DNA of 64,000 nt from Stenopsyche tienmushanensis. Its lineage: Eukaryota > Arthropoda > Insecta > Trichoptera > Stenopsychidae. The position numbers and the translations under genes were made by a program. This document shows positions 37,347-48,508 of this stretch, one piece after another (position 1 is the first letter of the stretch; each line of letters begins with the position of its first letter). A model generated the notes under the pieces. That model searched no databases. It had not been told where the DNA came from and saw only the letters and a list, made by a program, of their open reading frames with translations. The DNA lies in NCBI GenBank assembly GCA_008973525.1, contig WACJ01000502.1, positions 372,001 to 436,000 of the forward strand, written 5' to 3'.

Positions 37347-37561
37347 TCAAAATTCAACTTCTGTATGATATAATTTAAAACAGCTGTTGACACTTATTGC
37401 TACCTCACAATCCGGACACCAGTATGTAGATTCTTTCCCTTTTTTGAATTAAATTCCACATTTTTTGGCTTTAGTTCCCTTTCATTTGTTCTTTGAAAAT
37501 GCCTCTCAACTAAGCGTGAGGGTTTAGATGTAATTCTGTTTTGATGGCATAGGTTGACTTT
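37347..37561 (-). pseudogene. piggyBac transposase C-terminal fragment (cysteine-rich domain)
   Basis: Reading down from 37561, the minus strand gives HQNRITSKPSRLVERHFQ, then after a one-base shift in an A/T run near 37441, ESTYWCPDCEVAIS and CFKLYHTEVEF, ending at TGA 37347-37349. This matches the end of piggyBac-like transposases: a linker with SRL-ERHF, then the cysteine-rich finger with Y-CP-C----C--CF--YHT. The catalytic Asp domain is missing. It lies inside TTAA-flanked inverted ends, which supports the assignment independently. Confidence 0.82.
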
Positions 37562-37700
37562 TTACTACTAGTCACCGCTTATTAAGTATACGTCCACCCC
37601 AACACAATAGCGAAGTGCTACCAATTTGCTACCTATTTTAAATTTACACACTCGTTAAACAAAAAAAGGTCCCACCTGCTTTAGGACTCAACATATATTT

Positions 37701-37724
37701 CGAGGACGTATATATACGTCCTCG
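37701..37724. repeat. 24-base palindrome, copy 2, in piggyBac-like element
   Basis: The same core as copy 1, extended by CGA and TCG on the sides to a perfect 24-base palindrome, about 60 bases inside the right end. Confidence 0.7.
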
Positions 37725-37749
37725 AACCAATTTTGATGTAATTAACGTT

Positions 37750-37767
37750 GGACGTATATATACGTCA
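37750..37767. repeat. 18-base palindrome, copy 3, in piggyBac-like element
   Basis: GGACGTATATATACGTCA followed by TGCCCAC and the right end of the element. The last base breaks the palindrome. The mirrored order relative to copy 1 supports this being part of the extended inverted end. Confidence 0.7.
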
Positions 37768-37786
37768 TGCCCACTTAACAGGTTAA

Positions 37787-40700
37787 TGTTGAGTCAAATT
37801 ATAAAAGTTTAAATTGGGACATAATACAGTGAAAGCAGGTGAATATATTAACTGAGTATTCGGAGAAGGATTGATTTGTAAAAGAATAATTCGAAAAATA
37901 ATGTCAAAATAGGAAAGATACAAATGCGATAAGTGGGTACCATACGAACTATCAGAAGCCTGAAATTGAGGCGCTTGGATGTGTTTTCTTCGTTGATAAA
38001 TTTAAATACATAACTATAGTAGTGATTGATACTAAAAATAAGTAGACGAAATTGACACGCAGTTTCTCTCCGAGTATTCAGATAACAACAATGCATCTAA
38101 GATTTCAAATAAGTTATGTTTACTTAAATTTATTACGAATTCATTTTATAAATATTCGAATTTACAAATATCGAAAAAGGGCAATTCGAATATCAAATAT
38201 TCGTTGCGATCCCTAGTTACAATGCTTTAAATAATTGAAAAATTCGTTACATTTTCTACAAATTTATTTTTAATGGTCCTCCTTGCAGCAAATTTCAGGA
38301 CTAAACTATCCATAAGACAGGTTCTGTCTCAACATTTTTTTAATTAAATTTGAATATCCATACAAAGAATCATACTGATATTGCATTTCGTTAACAAACA
38401 TATTTATATAAAAAATATTACTAAATGCGAAGAGAATTGTTGTTTAAAATAAAAATTGGATTAAAAAACTCTAAATAATATTAAATTAAAGTCTCAATAA
38501 ATACAACGATTGTTGAATTTTGCAGCTTTAAGGATGAGCGGCAGAAGGATGAAATATAATTTTAATACGAGAAAAATCAAGCACAAATCCATTTATTTGT
38601 ATGGAATAATATTAATATGGAGTCCTTTTCAATAATAATTTGAGCTATGTTTATTCCAAAGCTTAAATTATTATCCAGCTGACTTATGCGAGCTTAAAAT
38701 ACAAAGTCTAAATACGAGATTTGTATTCCAATTTAATCCCAATAAATGGCCATCATGCCAAAATTAAGCGTCGTTATATGACGGATAAAAGTATTTTTGT
38801 TTGGATATATCATGAATTATATAAGAATTTAGGTTTGATTCTAGCATGATTACATCTTGTATTATTTAAAATTGTATTTAATGTATTATACCTACAGAAG
38901 CAATTGATTGAGAATTGTGATCCTGAACTATTTGAGTGTTATGTATGAATAGCTAGAAATTGGTTACACAGGCATTTAATTCCACATTCTGATCGAGTAC
39001 AGATTGATTTTCCTTATTGAGCCTTCTAGGAAATAGAATTGCAACCATTCAGATGATCTTAATTTCTGTTATATGGTTTCAAACATAATTATGGAAAACG
39101 GAACTAATGACGTTTATATGACGCTATATTATAAAATTTATATTGATGCATATATCACGATGAATTCTAAAAAAACAAACCAGAAAAATATAATTTAATT
39201 TAGTTCAACTCGATCCAATGACGTCTCATTGTCTGGATATTTGTTGCAGTTGAAATGTTTTATTGAATTTAATAAGCCGTTGATGCATTTTATGGGTTTT
39301 CACCCCCATGGTTCTTTAGTGAAATTGTTCCATTTGAATAAATTGTGTCCTTTTGTGGCTGATAAACACATATAATAAATAAATAGTATATCAACGTGAG
39401 CTCCAAAATTGCGATGATAAAGCCACGTAAAATATATTGACCATGTTATGGAGCTCGTTTCTAAATATAGAAAAGCTTTAATTGCTGAACTATATTTTAA
39501 CTGCCACAAATAAAATGAAAATCTACCACATTCTAGAAATGTTTGTTTGCCTCCATTCAGTACAAGGAAAAGTCTAATGTATTTGCTATCTTTATTTTTG
39601 GCAACAATAGCGACTATATAAGTTTATTCGCAAGATATATGTGTGTAAGCTGAATCAAATTTTGAAATATATTTTTCTTAATAATATTATTATCATATAA
39701 TGCTTAATAATATTATCATGGTTTAACAAGTAATTATTAAATATAATAATCCAAAAATTATTGGTTATATTATGAGTATAAATATTCGATGAGTCTTTAT
39801 TAATTTTTTTGCCAAAGATACGCATATAAAATGTGTTTCATCATTGTCTTGAATTCGAGTCCATGCAAAAATAAAATTATCTTGAAGGCTTAAGTTGAAG
39901 GATGGGTTGATGGTTAACTTATTCTCGATTTAATATAAACAGCTTGGAAAAGACTAGTTAATTCTACAAAACTGATAGATCGAATAGACCTTTTAAAGAT
40001 TTCTTTAAGAAACAGTATCCACACTTGTTGCTTTATGTGGATCTTTCTTGTTGAAATCAAATTAACATTTTGATGCTTGATTTTATTTGATTCCTGAAAA
40101 ATATGATTGATGGTTTAAAAGACATTAACAATATCATTTGAGATAAAAAATAATGCTGATTTTATGATACATATGTTGTGTATATATTATGGCATCACTA
40201 GATTTATTTTGAAAGACAGTTGATAACAAAATTATAAAAAATCTGTATATTTAATTTTTATTATCAAACTAACAATATTCTAGTGTACCTTTGGACAGGT
40301 CTGAAATATACATATTTGTAATAATATTAAAATGCAGAGGATAAGCCTCGGCTGTATAGGGAAGATTGTATTCTAGATCAATGAGATGATTCCTTTGTCC
40401 TTGTGATTGCTTTCGCGATAAACAATGATTGATTATACATTTGAATGTCCTTTGTTGGATTCGAGAGACTGGCGATACAGGCCAGATGAAGGCTCAGCAA
40501 ACAAAGAGGCGTGCTTGGAATGAAAATCTGCTCCCGGATTGAACCCGGCGTCTCTCCCAAATGCACATCCCGGGCTATTCGGCTCTGCTCGAAGATCTTC
40601 ATGCAAAGCAGGACACTACAGAGGAACAAAGATTTTATGCCAGTTGGCTTCCTTGTTTTGTATTGTCGACGGAAGATAGCCCTGTGGGTGTGATTGAAGG

Positions 40701-42010
40701 TTTACCTGAACAAGAGTTGCCGACTATTTCCATTTTATCCTTATGCAATAATTTATTTTATAAATATAGTAGAGCTTAAACAAGCAGATCGGGCAATGTA
40801 TCCTGTTTGTTATTCATGTGTTATAATATATCACCGCTTGAGTAGGGCATTGATGTATGCATTAAACATGACGCTTATAATTTATAGTAAATACAAAGAA
40901 ATTATTTTTTATATAAGTTACCAATGAAAATGACATGAATTTTTCAAAGAAGGCAAATTTAATAAAGCAATTTAATATACAAAATTTATATAAAAATGTA
41001 TATATAATTATCATATAAAAACAGCATAATTTGCAGTCCATTTTGTCAATAACATTAGAGTTGAAGAAACTTACCACAATACACAATAATTAGTCCATTT
41101 TTATTTTGTTAGAGTAGATATAGATATATTGAAATATGTCTCTGCGATGAATGATAACGTGTGATATTGTTAATTAAATAATAAAAAAATATTAAACCTA
41201 AATGATGATGAAGGTTTTAGATTTTTTTCAGCTTAAGACAAGGGTTAGAAGTACTGTTTCATCGTAGAATTTTACGGCGTGTTCAGCGTAAAGTATGGAA
41301 AATCAGCATTTTCCGAAAGAATTGTTACGTAATGAAATGCGGTCGCAGCAAAGAAGGCAAACGGCCATACATATTTATTTATCCGTGTCGAGCTATCCCT
41401 AAATAAAATGTAAGCAAGGCTGAAGTACAGCTGAAAATAAAAGCGGCTATTTCGACAATGTCGGGAATGTTGGCTATGCAAACCTCACTAGGCAAACACT
41501 TGAAAATTGTGAGGGTAGGGTGTATCCACTGTGGCGGAAGGAGCTCAGGTATAGGGTCCCCTTCTTCAGCATCTCCAAGCCGCTGATTTCTTTATCCAAT
41601 TGTTTCCTTGAAACTCGTTTCGAAAGTGCACGCCAAGCTAAGAATACAAGAGAGAACCGCCGGAGAGACGACAAATTCCGCAAAAACTTTTCTTCTTTGG
41701 AAAATCATTACATGGCAATTTTTACCATTATTTGATCGCTTCGCAATTTTTCGGGTCGTTATTGTGCGTTGATGGCAAATAAAGGAGGTAATAAGAGAAA
41801 ACATCTTCTTCGTGTTTTCTTTGTTTGTGTTCTTTGTGTATATGGTAATGTCGAAGTTACTTTTTTAACATGGTAATTCGAATGAAGCAGAACGAATGAA
41901 ACGCAACTCCTCCAATGAGCTATTGACGATTAAAAGTCAAATTTGAATTTGAATCCAATGCTTATTATTGCTAACAACTAATGTACTTTTCACCTTGGTC
42001 TTTTCAGATA
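37787..42010. other. Non-coding stretch
   Basis: 40480-40700 is GC-richer and holds on its minus strand a box-B-like GGGTTCAATCCGG without a matching box A. 41270-41810 is open in several frames on both strands. No gene recognised. Confidence 0.4.
38150..38220. repeat. Possible hAT-type end with ATTCGAAT motifs
   Basis: AT-rich TTCGAAT/ATATTCG units ending GCGATCCCTAGTTA; read in reverse, this starts TAGGGATCGCAACGAATATT. Such ends are seen in hAT elements. No partner was found. Confidence 0.25.
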
Positions 42011-42050
42011 AATTCTGCGTAATACAAATTCGTGTTATACGAGGCTTGAA
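42011..42050. repeat. Solo Tigger/pogo terminal motif
   Basis: Contains TTCGTGTTATACGAGGCTTG, the terminal repeat seen at the right ends of remnants A and B. Its orientation is the same as those right ends although it lies left of remnant B, so it probably belongs to another, mostly lost copy that abutted remnant B. Confidence 0.55.
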
Positions 42051-42199
42051 GTTCAGTACAAAAATAGTCTTTGCGTTCCAAAATATATATCGAAATTTGT
42101 TATTAAATAATCGAAAATATATACATTTACATATTTATTTAAAAAAATTGATAATTTCATTCATCATCGCTATCATTAAAATTCTATATGTTATGTTTT

Positions 42200-42940
42200 A
42201 GGAGTATTTTTGGATTTAGCATTTAAAAATTTCATAATAAGCGATTGTCTTCTTTTAGCGTATAAATCTTTACGTATTTCGTAATAAAGGGCCAAAATAT
42301 TTTGTAATTCCCTCTTGAATTTCTTCCCTCTTTCCATTATGGAATCATTTTGTATAATAAAATATTCTAATTTATCAGCCAATTCAAGCCGTCAATTATT
42401 GTTTAAATTGGAAAACATGTAGCTATTTAACTGCAACTGCTTTCCTTAAGATTCCTTATTAATAATTCGATTAATTCTTTTTTGTTCAATGTACGATCTT
42501 CCAATATTCTGGGATACACTCTACGACAAATGTTAATTGTCTTTTGGTATTCATCTTCTATTGATGGTACAACATTTCTCCAGGGACTACTTCTGGCCAC
42601 AGATTTTTCCAGCAAGCATTTAAAGTGGGTTTATCTAATTCTTTAACGGATGCAGAAAGCCATATCGGCACAACTTGGAATAGTTTTTTTTTCACGTTTC
42701 TATAAATGTTATGTTCTTATCTCAATCGATATCATCAAGTATTTTTTCAAATATTCGACGAATATAAGGCGCTTAAAATGTTTAATTTATTTCTTGGCCC
42801 AATGGCGGTATTATAGATATAGTGTTAGCTGATAAAAATAATATTTCAACATAAAATTGTTATACAAAATATGTAACAAAAAATTAGCTGTGTTAACCGT
42901 GTTGTATAAAATAGCATTATACGATGCCCAGGTGTATTTA
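42200..42940 (-). mobile_element. Tigger/pogo-type element remnant B
   Basis: Reading the minus strand from 42660, one frame gives SASVKELDKPTLNACWKNLW, the TLNACWKKLWPE block of Tigger/jerky transposases. After a frameshift the next frames give EDEYQK...ILEDRTLNKKELIELL (42427-42573) and IQNDSIMERGKKFKRELQNI followed by KDLYAKRRQ (42191-42370). The order and spacing match remnant A. To the right, 42880-42940 carries terminal motifs (ACCGTGTTGTATAAAA, TTATACGATGCC). Only the C-terminal domain survives, and it is broken. Confidence 0.75.
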
Positions 42941-45900
42941 TAGTATTATTAATATTTTTAAGTAGGAAAAAATGATTTATACAATGAATGGCTTAGTTGT
43001 TGGAACCCATATTGATGAATTGCAGCCAAAACTTTGGCAGACATGTTCAATGACATGTTTCAAGCAAAAAAGTACGCTGTTTAATAGCTTTCCTCGCAAT
43101 TTCTCTTTTAATGATCTCTTGCAAAGTAATAATTGTGTCTTTGCCATTTTGGTAGTCTTTAAACCTAAGTTTAATATCATATCTTTAAGCGTTATAAATC
43201 TTAGCTGAACAGCTCCAAGTATAGCACTTTCTTAAAAAGTCAATAGATGGATGCGTTATCATATAGGAGCATCAAAATTTAGAGATTTTATCATCTTATA
43301 GTTATGATGTCCTTTCAAACAAAATAATTAGGCGATGTCTTCCTTGATATGGTAGTTTTTTTTATGTTTAAGTTGTGATTTACCTACATTTTATCTCATA
43401 TCATAAATAGAAAAAAATCTGGCTTATCTCAGTGCTACCACAAGTTTTTAAAAATCTTTTGATACACTTTTGGTCAAATTTCTTCAGAAATCTTTTACAT
43501 GTGATAGGTAAGATATTTATCTAAATTTTCTCGTTATAATGGAGTAAATTTGGTGAATTTTCGATTTTAAATTAAATATTTCAAATATGAAAACGAATAT
43601 TGAACAACGCTTCGATTTATGTTGTGTTCATGCGTTTCAAAACACTTGACACAAAGTGAGTTATGAAGTTCAATAAGAAATAAAGTAAATAGCTCCAGAA
43701 AAACTATTTACTTAGAAAATAATCTTTATTAGATACAGGTAATGTCACTTGAAGAAAATTATAATAATGATTCCACGTATAACATAATGTAAATGAATTT
43801 TATTCAGGGTCTTTCTTAAAATTATTTCGATAGAATCTTTAACCAAATTGGTGCCATTGTAACAGGAAATAAGGCTTTGTTTTTATTGTTGGAAAATATA
43901 AGCCAAATTATGTTACGGTGAAACGAAACACATATTTGAAATTCTCTCATAAATAATTAATGAAGATGACTGAGAATAAGCCTAGTAGTTGATTTTGGAT
44001 TATAAAGCTTGAATTATTATAAAAATATAATTTGTTGATTATAATATTTAGTAGGCTTGTAATTTGAGCTAATATAATGTTAGTCTGTGATAAAAATATG
44101 CGTTCTATCGTCTGTATGTCCGTGAGAATAGCCTGAAAATGAAAAAGACAGTTTAAAATGATAGATATTAAAAAATCGATAAATAAATTAGTATTTACTT
44201 TAAAATTTTACAATAACACCAAGAATTAATTTTAATTAAAAAGCGGTATTGTTTTGGAAGCATTTTATGAATATGTACATTAACATGTTTCATAAATTTG
44301 CGATAGATCTTTGAGGGTGAAACTTTCAAATGGGTAACATGGAATGATATCAAGAGGCATTAAGCGAGTTGTAGTTGGATGAGTGGATGATATCAGATAA
44401 ATGTCTGGCTTTAGATGAGATTGGCTCAAGATGGGAATGAACTGAGTTGTAGAAGCCAATGTTTGGCAGTGTAGTGACCCTTGGATTGAAACAAACTCCA
44501 AATGCAATATATTAACTAAAATGAATTTCAGTGCTATTATAATCTATTTTGACTGATAAATTGAACTATAACGTAAGCTTATAATAAAATACTATGATCT
44601 AAAAGCTTTTATCTTTATCTATAATAAAATGCATATAAAACTTTCAGTTTTAGATTACCAAAAAAAAATAGTGAAATACATTTGGTGATTTTGCTTGATG
44701 CTTTAATATTTTATATATAAAGATCGTGTGTACCAAAGGATGCTTTATTTATCCGAGGGGTAAATTAATATTTTAGTGGCTTGTAAATATTCAAGCAACC
44801 CCGCAGGTCACCGTAATTAATTGGTTTTTCATTAGGGAAAACAAGTAGTCTTAATAGAAAATAATTCCATCGGGGGTGAGCAGATTTTTCCACGCTCTCT
44901 TCGTTTCTAGGTCACATCGAGATTGAAACTTTTATGATGTAAGAGCTTAATTGAATTCGATCGGTTATAGGATAGAATTTATGTTATAACGGCATATTAC
45001 GAATTTAATTTAATTGTTTAGATATATTGTATAAAAATGTTTCATTCTTTTGTAGGACTTTGCATTATTAGATCGTGAACGAACTCAAGAAAGCACTCGA
45101 TAAATCTTGGGCGTGATTCCTACCCTTATTGCGTCATCCCCATATTAAAGTTTTTCCGCAGCTCTGATGAAAAATGAACAAATATACATTTTTGCATGAT
45201 GTTATAAATATACATTAGGCAAAGGAATAATTAAGGCGATCTTTTAAGTATTCATTATGCTCGTTTAAAGTTTTTGCTTTAAGGTTTTTGCCGGTGGAAA
45301 TTATAATGAGTTAACTTAAGGATGTTTCCGAGATAGTATATTCGGAGTTGGATTCCGTAATCTGAACGGTAGGGGTGGTCTATTAGAATGGGCGGAGGGG
45401 TCTTTATTTTGTAAAACACTTTGCGACAACATTCTTGCGTGACACGCCACCCCCGACAAAGAGTTTGACGGGCCCCTCTCATCTTGCCTCATTACTGTAT
45501 CACGTTTTGATTAAACTCGTATAAAAAGCTCCCAAAGTTGGCCTTCACCCTTTTATCTTAAAATGGAAGACCGTTTCGGGTCTCAAACTTGTCCAATATT
45601 GTTCAGCCCCCGCGCCGAAATGACGCGTTTATGAATAAATGAGGAAACGCTCTGCTTACATTCAATGTCCTTTGGGATATTGCGATATTAAGTTATTTTC
45701 TTTTGCCACTTAAATAAGTTGAGGCAGACGTAATTTTTAAATTATTCAGGATTAAGCCTTTTGATACAATGTCAACTCGTAATACATTTAAGAAATTTGG
45801 TCCAGATTTGTGTATAATTCAGCAACAAATCTTTTTGATATTCCAGGGACATTTTCCTAAATTATAATATAAAAACTTGAAAGCAGGTTGACCTTTTAAA

Positions 45901-46719
45901 CCATAATGTTTGGGAGTGATAAACCACTAAAAATAAAATCAAGTTATTAAAAACATCGCTTTGGGTTTAAATTACATAGAGATATTTTTACTTAGGATCA
46001 AAGTATATTTATAAGTATCATTCATTAAAAACTGAATCAAAATATCGTTATATATATGTAAATAGACTAAATTTAGAGATTAATTTAAAAATAGCAATAA
46101 ATTTAAACAATGAGAAAAATAAGGAGTGGATGAAGGGATGATTTCAATGCCAAATTTTATCATCCTACGCATTTGGCTCAAAATTCAACTTTATATTTTT
46201 AATCTGAATATTTTTTATACATTCGTAGATGCTGCTAATTTAAATTTTTAATCCATAATAATATATTTTCGCCCTTTTTCTTTGATGTATTGCTTAAACA
46301 AAGAATTTAAAACGCTTTAGAAAAATCACTTCCACCCTGAAGATATATCAGAATCATTCCTCTCCATTGAATACAATTCCTTCATTATAATAATTCTGCA
46401 AATTAAAAAATCATATCACCGAGTATCTTCTTTATAAATCCTTATCAAAATGCGATACTTTTTATTAGATAAACAGAACTGTAGACTATATTTCATTGAT
46501 TGTTTTAGAGGCTCTATAGTGATCTTATTTTCTTCATTAATTGACTTGAAATAACTCGAAATAAAATAAAAATATGGATCTATGTTTATCTTGTGAGTAT
46601 GTAGATGGTTTAATAATTGTTAGATTTAATTTTGACAAAAAGTGCTTGATGTTAAATGGAATAAAGCGTTGTTTTGATGAATGATGGAATGATTTTCCGA
46701 TAATTGTTCCATAAATACA
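42941..46719. other. Non-coding stretch
   Basis: AT-rich, with a GC-richer patch at 45280-45640. Short frames at 42972-43208 and 44280-44507 show no motif. Confidence 0.45.
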
Positions 46720-47171
46720 GTGTTTATTATATGCTTGTCCCCAAGACTAAAGCCTATCATTGATTTTTTTGCCTTTGATGTGATATATAATAGTATGACT
46801 CATACATTGATTAAAAAACAAACCCTACTAAAATATTTACTATGGATAAGATGCTGCTTTATGATATGTAAAATTTGTGAAATGATCACAGAAAACACTT
46901 TAAATGCTCGTTGAAAAAAATATGGTGCTTCTGCAACGACAATGTGTAACTCTAAAGCTGAACTTTTGACATTTGCTTGAAAACTTAATGGAAGAAACTT
47001 TCATATCATGGATAACCTGATATTGAAGAGTTATTGCAATCACATGACGTTGAAATGGCTTCTGAAAATTTCGTCGAGATGAACAAAATCCATCGGGATT
47101 TGAAGAACAAATCGTTCCATCGACTTGCTAACAAAATCAAATCTTTAAAAAGAGAATGCTTTGAAACATGA
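46720..47171 (+). pseudogene. Tigger/jerky-type transposase remnant C, C-terminal part
   Basis: The plus strand reads ENTLNAR followed by a stop where the family has the Trp of LNACWKKLW, with Lys-Lys-Ile-Trp recognisable just after. About 120 bases on, PDIEELLQSHDVEMASENF and VEMNKIHRDL match the D-x-DI-ELL-SH-xELT-E-L acidic tail of jerky/Tigger transposases. It is on the opposite strand to, and diverged from, remnants A and B, so it is likely a different subfamily. The catalytic domain is not intact; the stretch before 46860 is open but not recognisable. Confidence 0.6.
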
Positions 47172-48246
47172 GGTTCACAAACTTTGAGTCTATAGATATT
47201 CATCAAGGAAAAAGTTTAGCAATTAAGAAAAGTTTGTAGACTTAAATTGCATCTAATAAATAATTATTAGAAAAAATAGGCTATCAATAAAAAAATATAT
47301 TCGACAATTTATTATAAGATTTTAAATATATATATATATATTGTGTGTATAGATATTTTTACTTGTAAATGTATTTTTAGTTTGAAAGCTGTGGATAGAC
47401 TGATACAATGTTGCAGCATTTACCTTAATACGCCCATTGACCTATATAAAGGACATCTTGTTTGTATTGTTAGCGATAAGTGAATTTCAGTAGCGATACA
47501 TGCACCAAATTGTTATATTTTTAATTTTAAGGAATTCATTATTGCATTTCAAACCATTTTGAATTGTTTTTGTTCTTAATACTCATAATTTTCTTGCAGA
47601 ATTATGCATTTTATTGAAATATACATATTCTATATGAAAGAATTGCAGAAATGAAATGGACAATCTGGACAACGAAACATGAAACTATCTCGACGTTTAG
47701 TGATTTACAACCAAATTTGAATGCAATCGAATGTATTCACACTTTTTTGATGTTCGCTGGAAAATGCCTATGAAAATACAAAATAGGTCAGAAGAAAATT
47801 AGCAAGCCATTTTTTATTTATGTATAAGTTATGGAAAAGTTGAATTCATTTCGCTGAAGGTAGAAATGTTCGTCAAACGCCAAAGAAAAATAAGTCTTCT
47901 TCAAAGAAAATTTGAGAATAGCAATTAGAAAGTTTATAAAAGTTTTGTCGGGGGATGGCTTTAAGATACACATAGTTTAAGAAGAAGAGAGCTTAAATGA
48001 GCTAATTTATAGACCTTAAAGAGTGCTTTAATTTGGACCGGATTTTGTAACGAAGTATTCTGTCTGGACACGCCGAAACATCCATCGAATTTCACGCTCG
48101 GGGCTTTGTCCTGACACCAATGACTCGCATGCCGTCAGTTTGGCACCACTGTTTACGTGATCCTGATTCAATTACGTCCGTGTGCCTCGGCTTCGTGTAC
48201 CATCCAAAACCACTACTCTGCACAAACATCCTCCTTAAGTACGTAC
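47172..48246. other. Non-coding stretch before the candidate exon
   Basis: 47660-47900 contains possible decayed transposon coding (a DLQPNLNAIE block resembling SPDLNPIE of Tc1-type elements), too weak to assign. 48050-48246 is GC-rich and may be intron or further exon of the candidate gene. Confidence 0.35.
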
Positions 48247-48508
48247 TTGCGGCACCACCTCCGACGGCACGGCCTCGTCGGCGATCGTAAACCTGACAAA
48301 TGATACATTATTGATACCATTATCGATACCCAGGCCTTGCTGGCTGTGTTTGCTTAAACACGATATGATCTTCACAAGTGCGCCTTTGTCCCAGGATGCG
48401 ATGATAGAGTCTTCAGGAGCGTCTAATGGAGCCAAGCCGGCCGCCATTACTGGACCACTAAAACATACAGACGTAATTGGTATGACCATCAGCTGGAGGT
48501 GTACCTGG
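48247..48508 (-). CDS. Candidate internal exon of an unidentified gene
   Basis: A 262-base segment open on the minus strand, encoding 87 residues. An AG precedes it (ACATAG then CCAGGT, with alternative AGs at the next CCAG and CTCCAG). A strong donor follows it, CAA then GTACGT. If the donor is not used, the frame stops at 48235. Composition is about half G+C against one third around it. Readable parts include PITSVCFSGPVMAAGLAPL, SIIASWDKGALVKIISCLS and NNVSFVRFTIADEA. I do not recognise the protein. No partner exon was traced; the equally GC-rich 48060-48235 could hold another exon. Reading it as an exon is inference from splice context and composition; it could also be a chance open frame. 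Confidence 0.4.

Larger units (their letters stand above)
37062..37782. mobile_element. piggyBac-like element, internally deleted, TTAA-flanked
   Basis: Both sides are flanked by TTAA (37058-37061 and 37783-37786), the target duplication of piggyBac. The ends are inverted: CTTGTTAAGCGGGG on the left, and on the right the complement reads CCTGTTAAGTGGGC. Inside are a minus-strand piggyBac C-terminal remnant and three copies of an 18-base palindrome or near-palindrome (annotated separately). At 721 bases it lacks the catalytic part. Confidence 0.8.

Noticed and set aside
40530..40590. Minus-strand box-B-like GGGTTCAATCCGG suggesting a tRNA or SINE
   Set aside because: No box A at the right distance and no cloverleaf could be drawn.
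47660..47900. DLQPNLNAIE resembling the SPDLNPIE block of Tc1 transposases
   Set aside because: The match is short, and no other transposase block is in order on the same strand.
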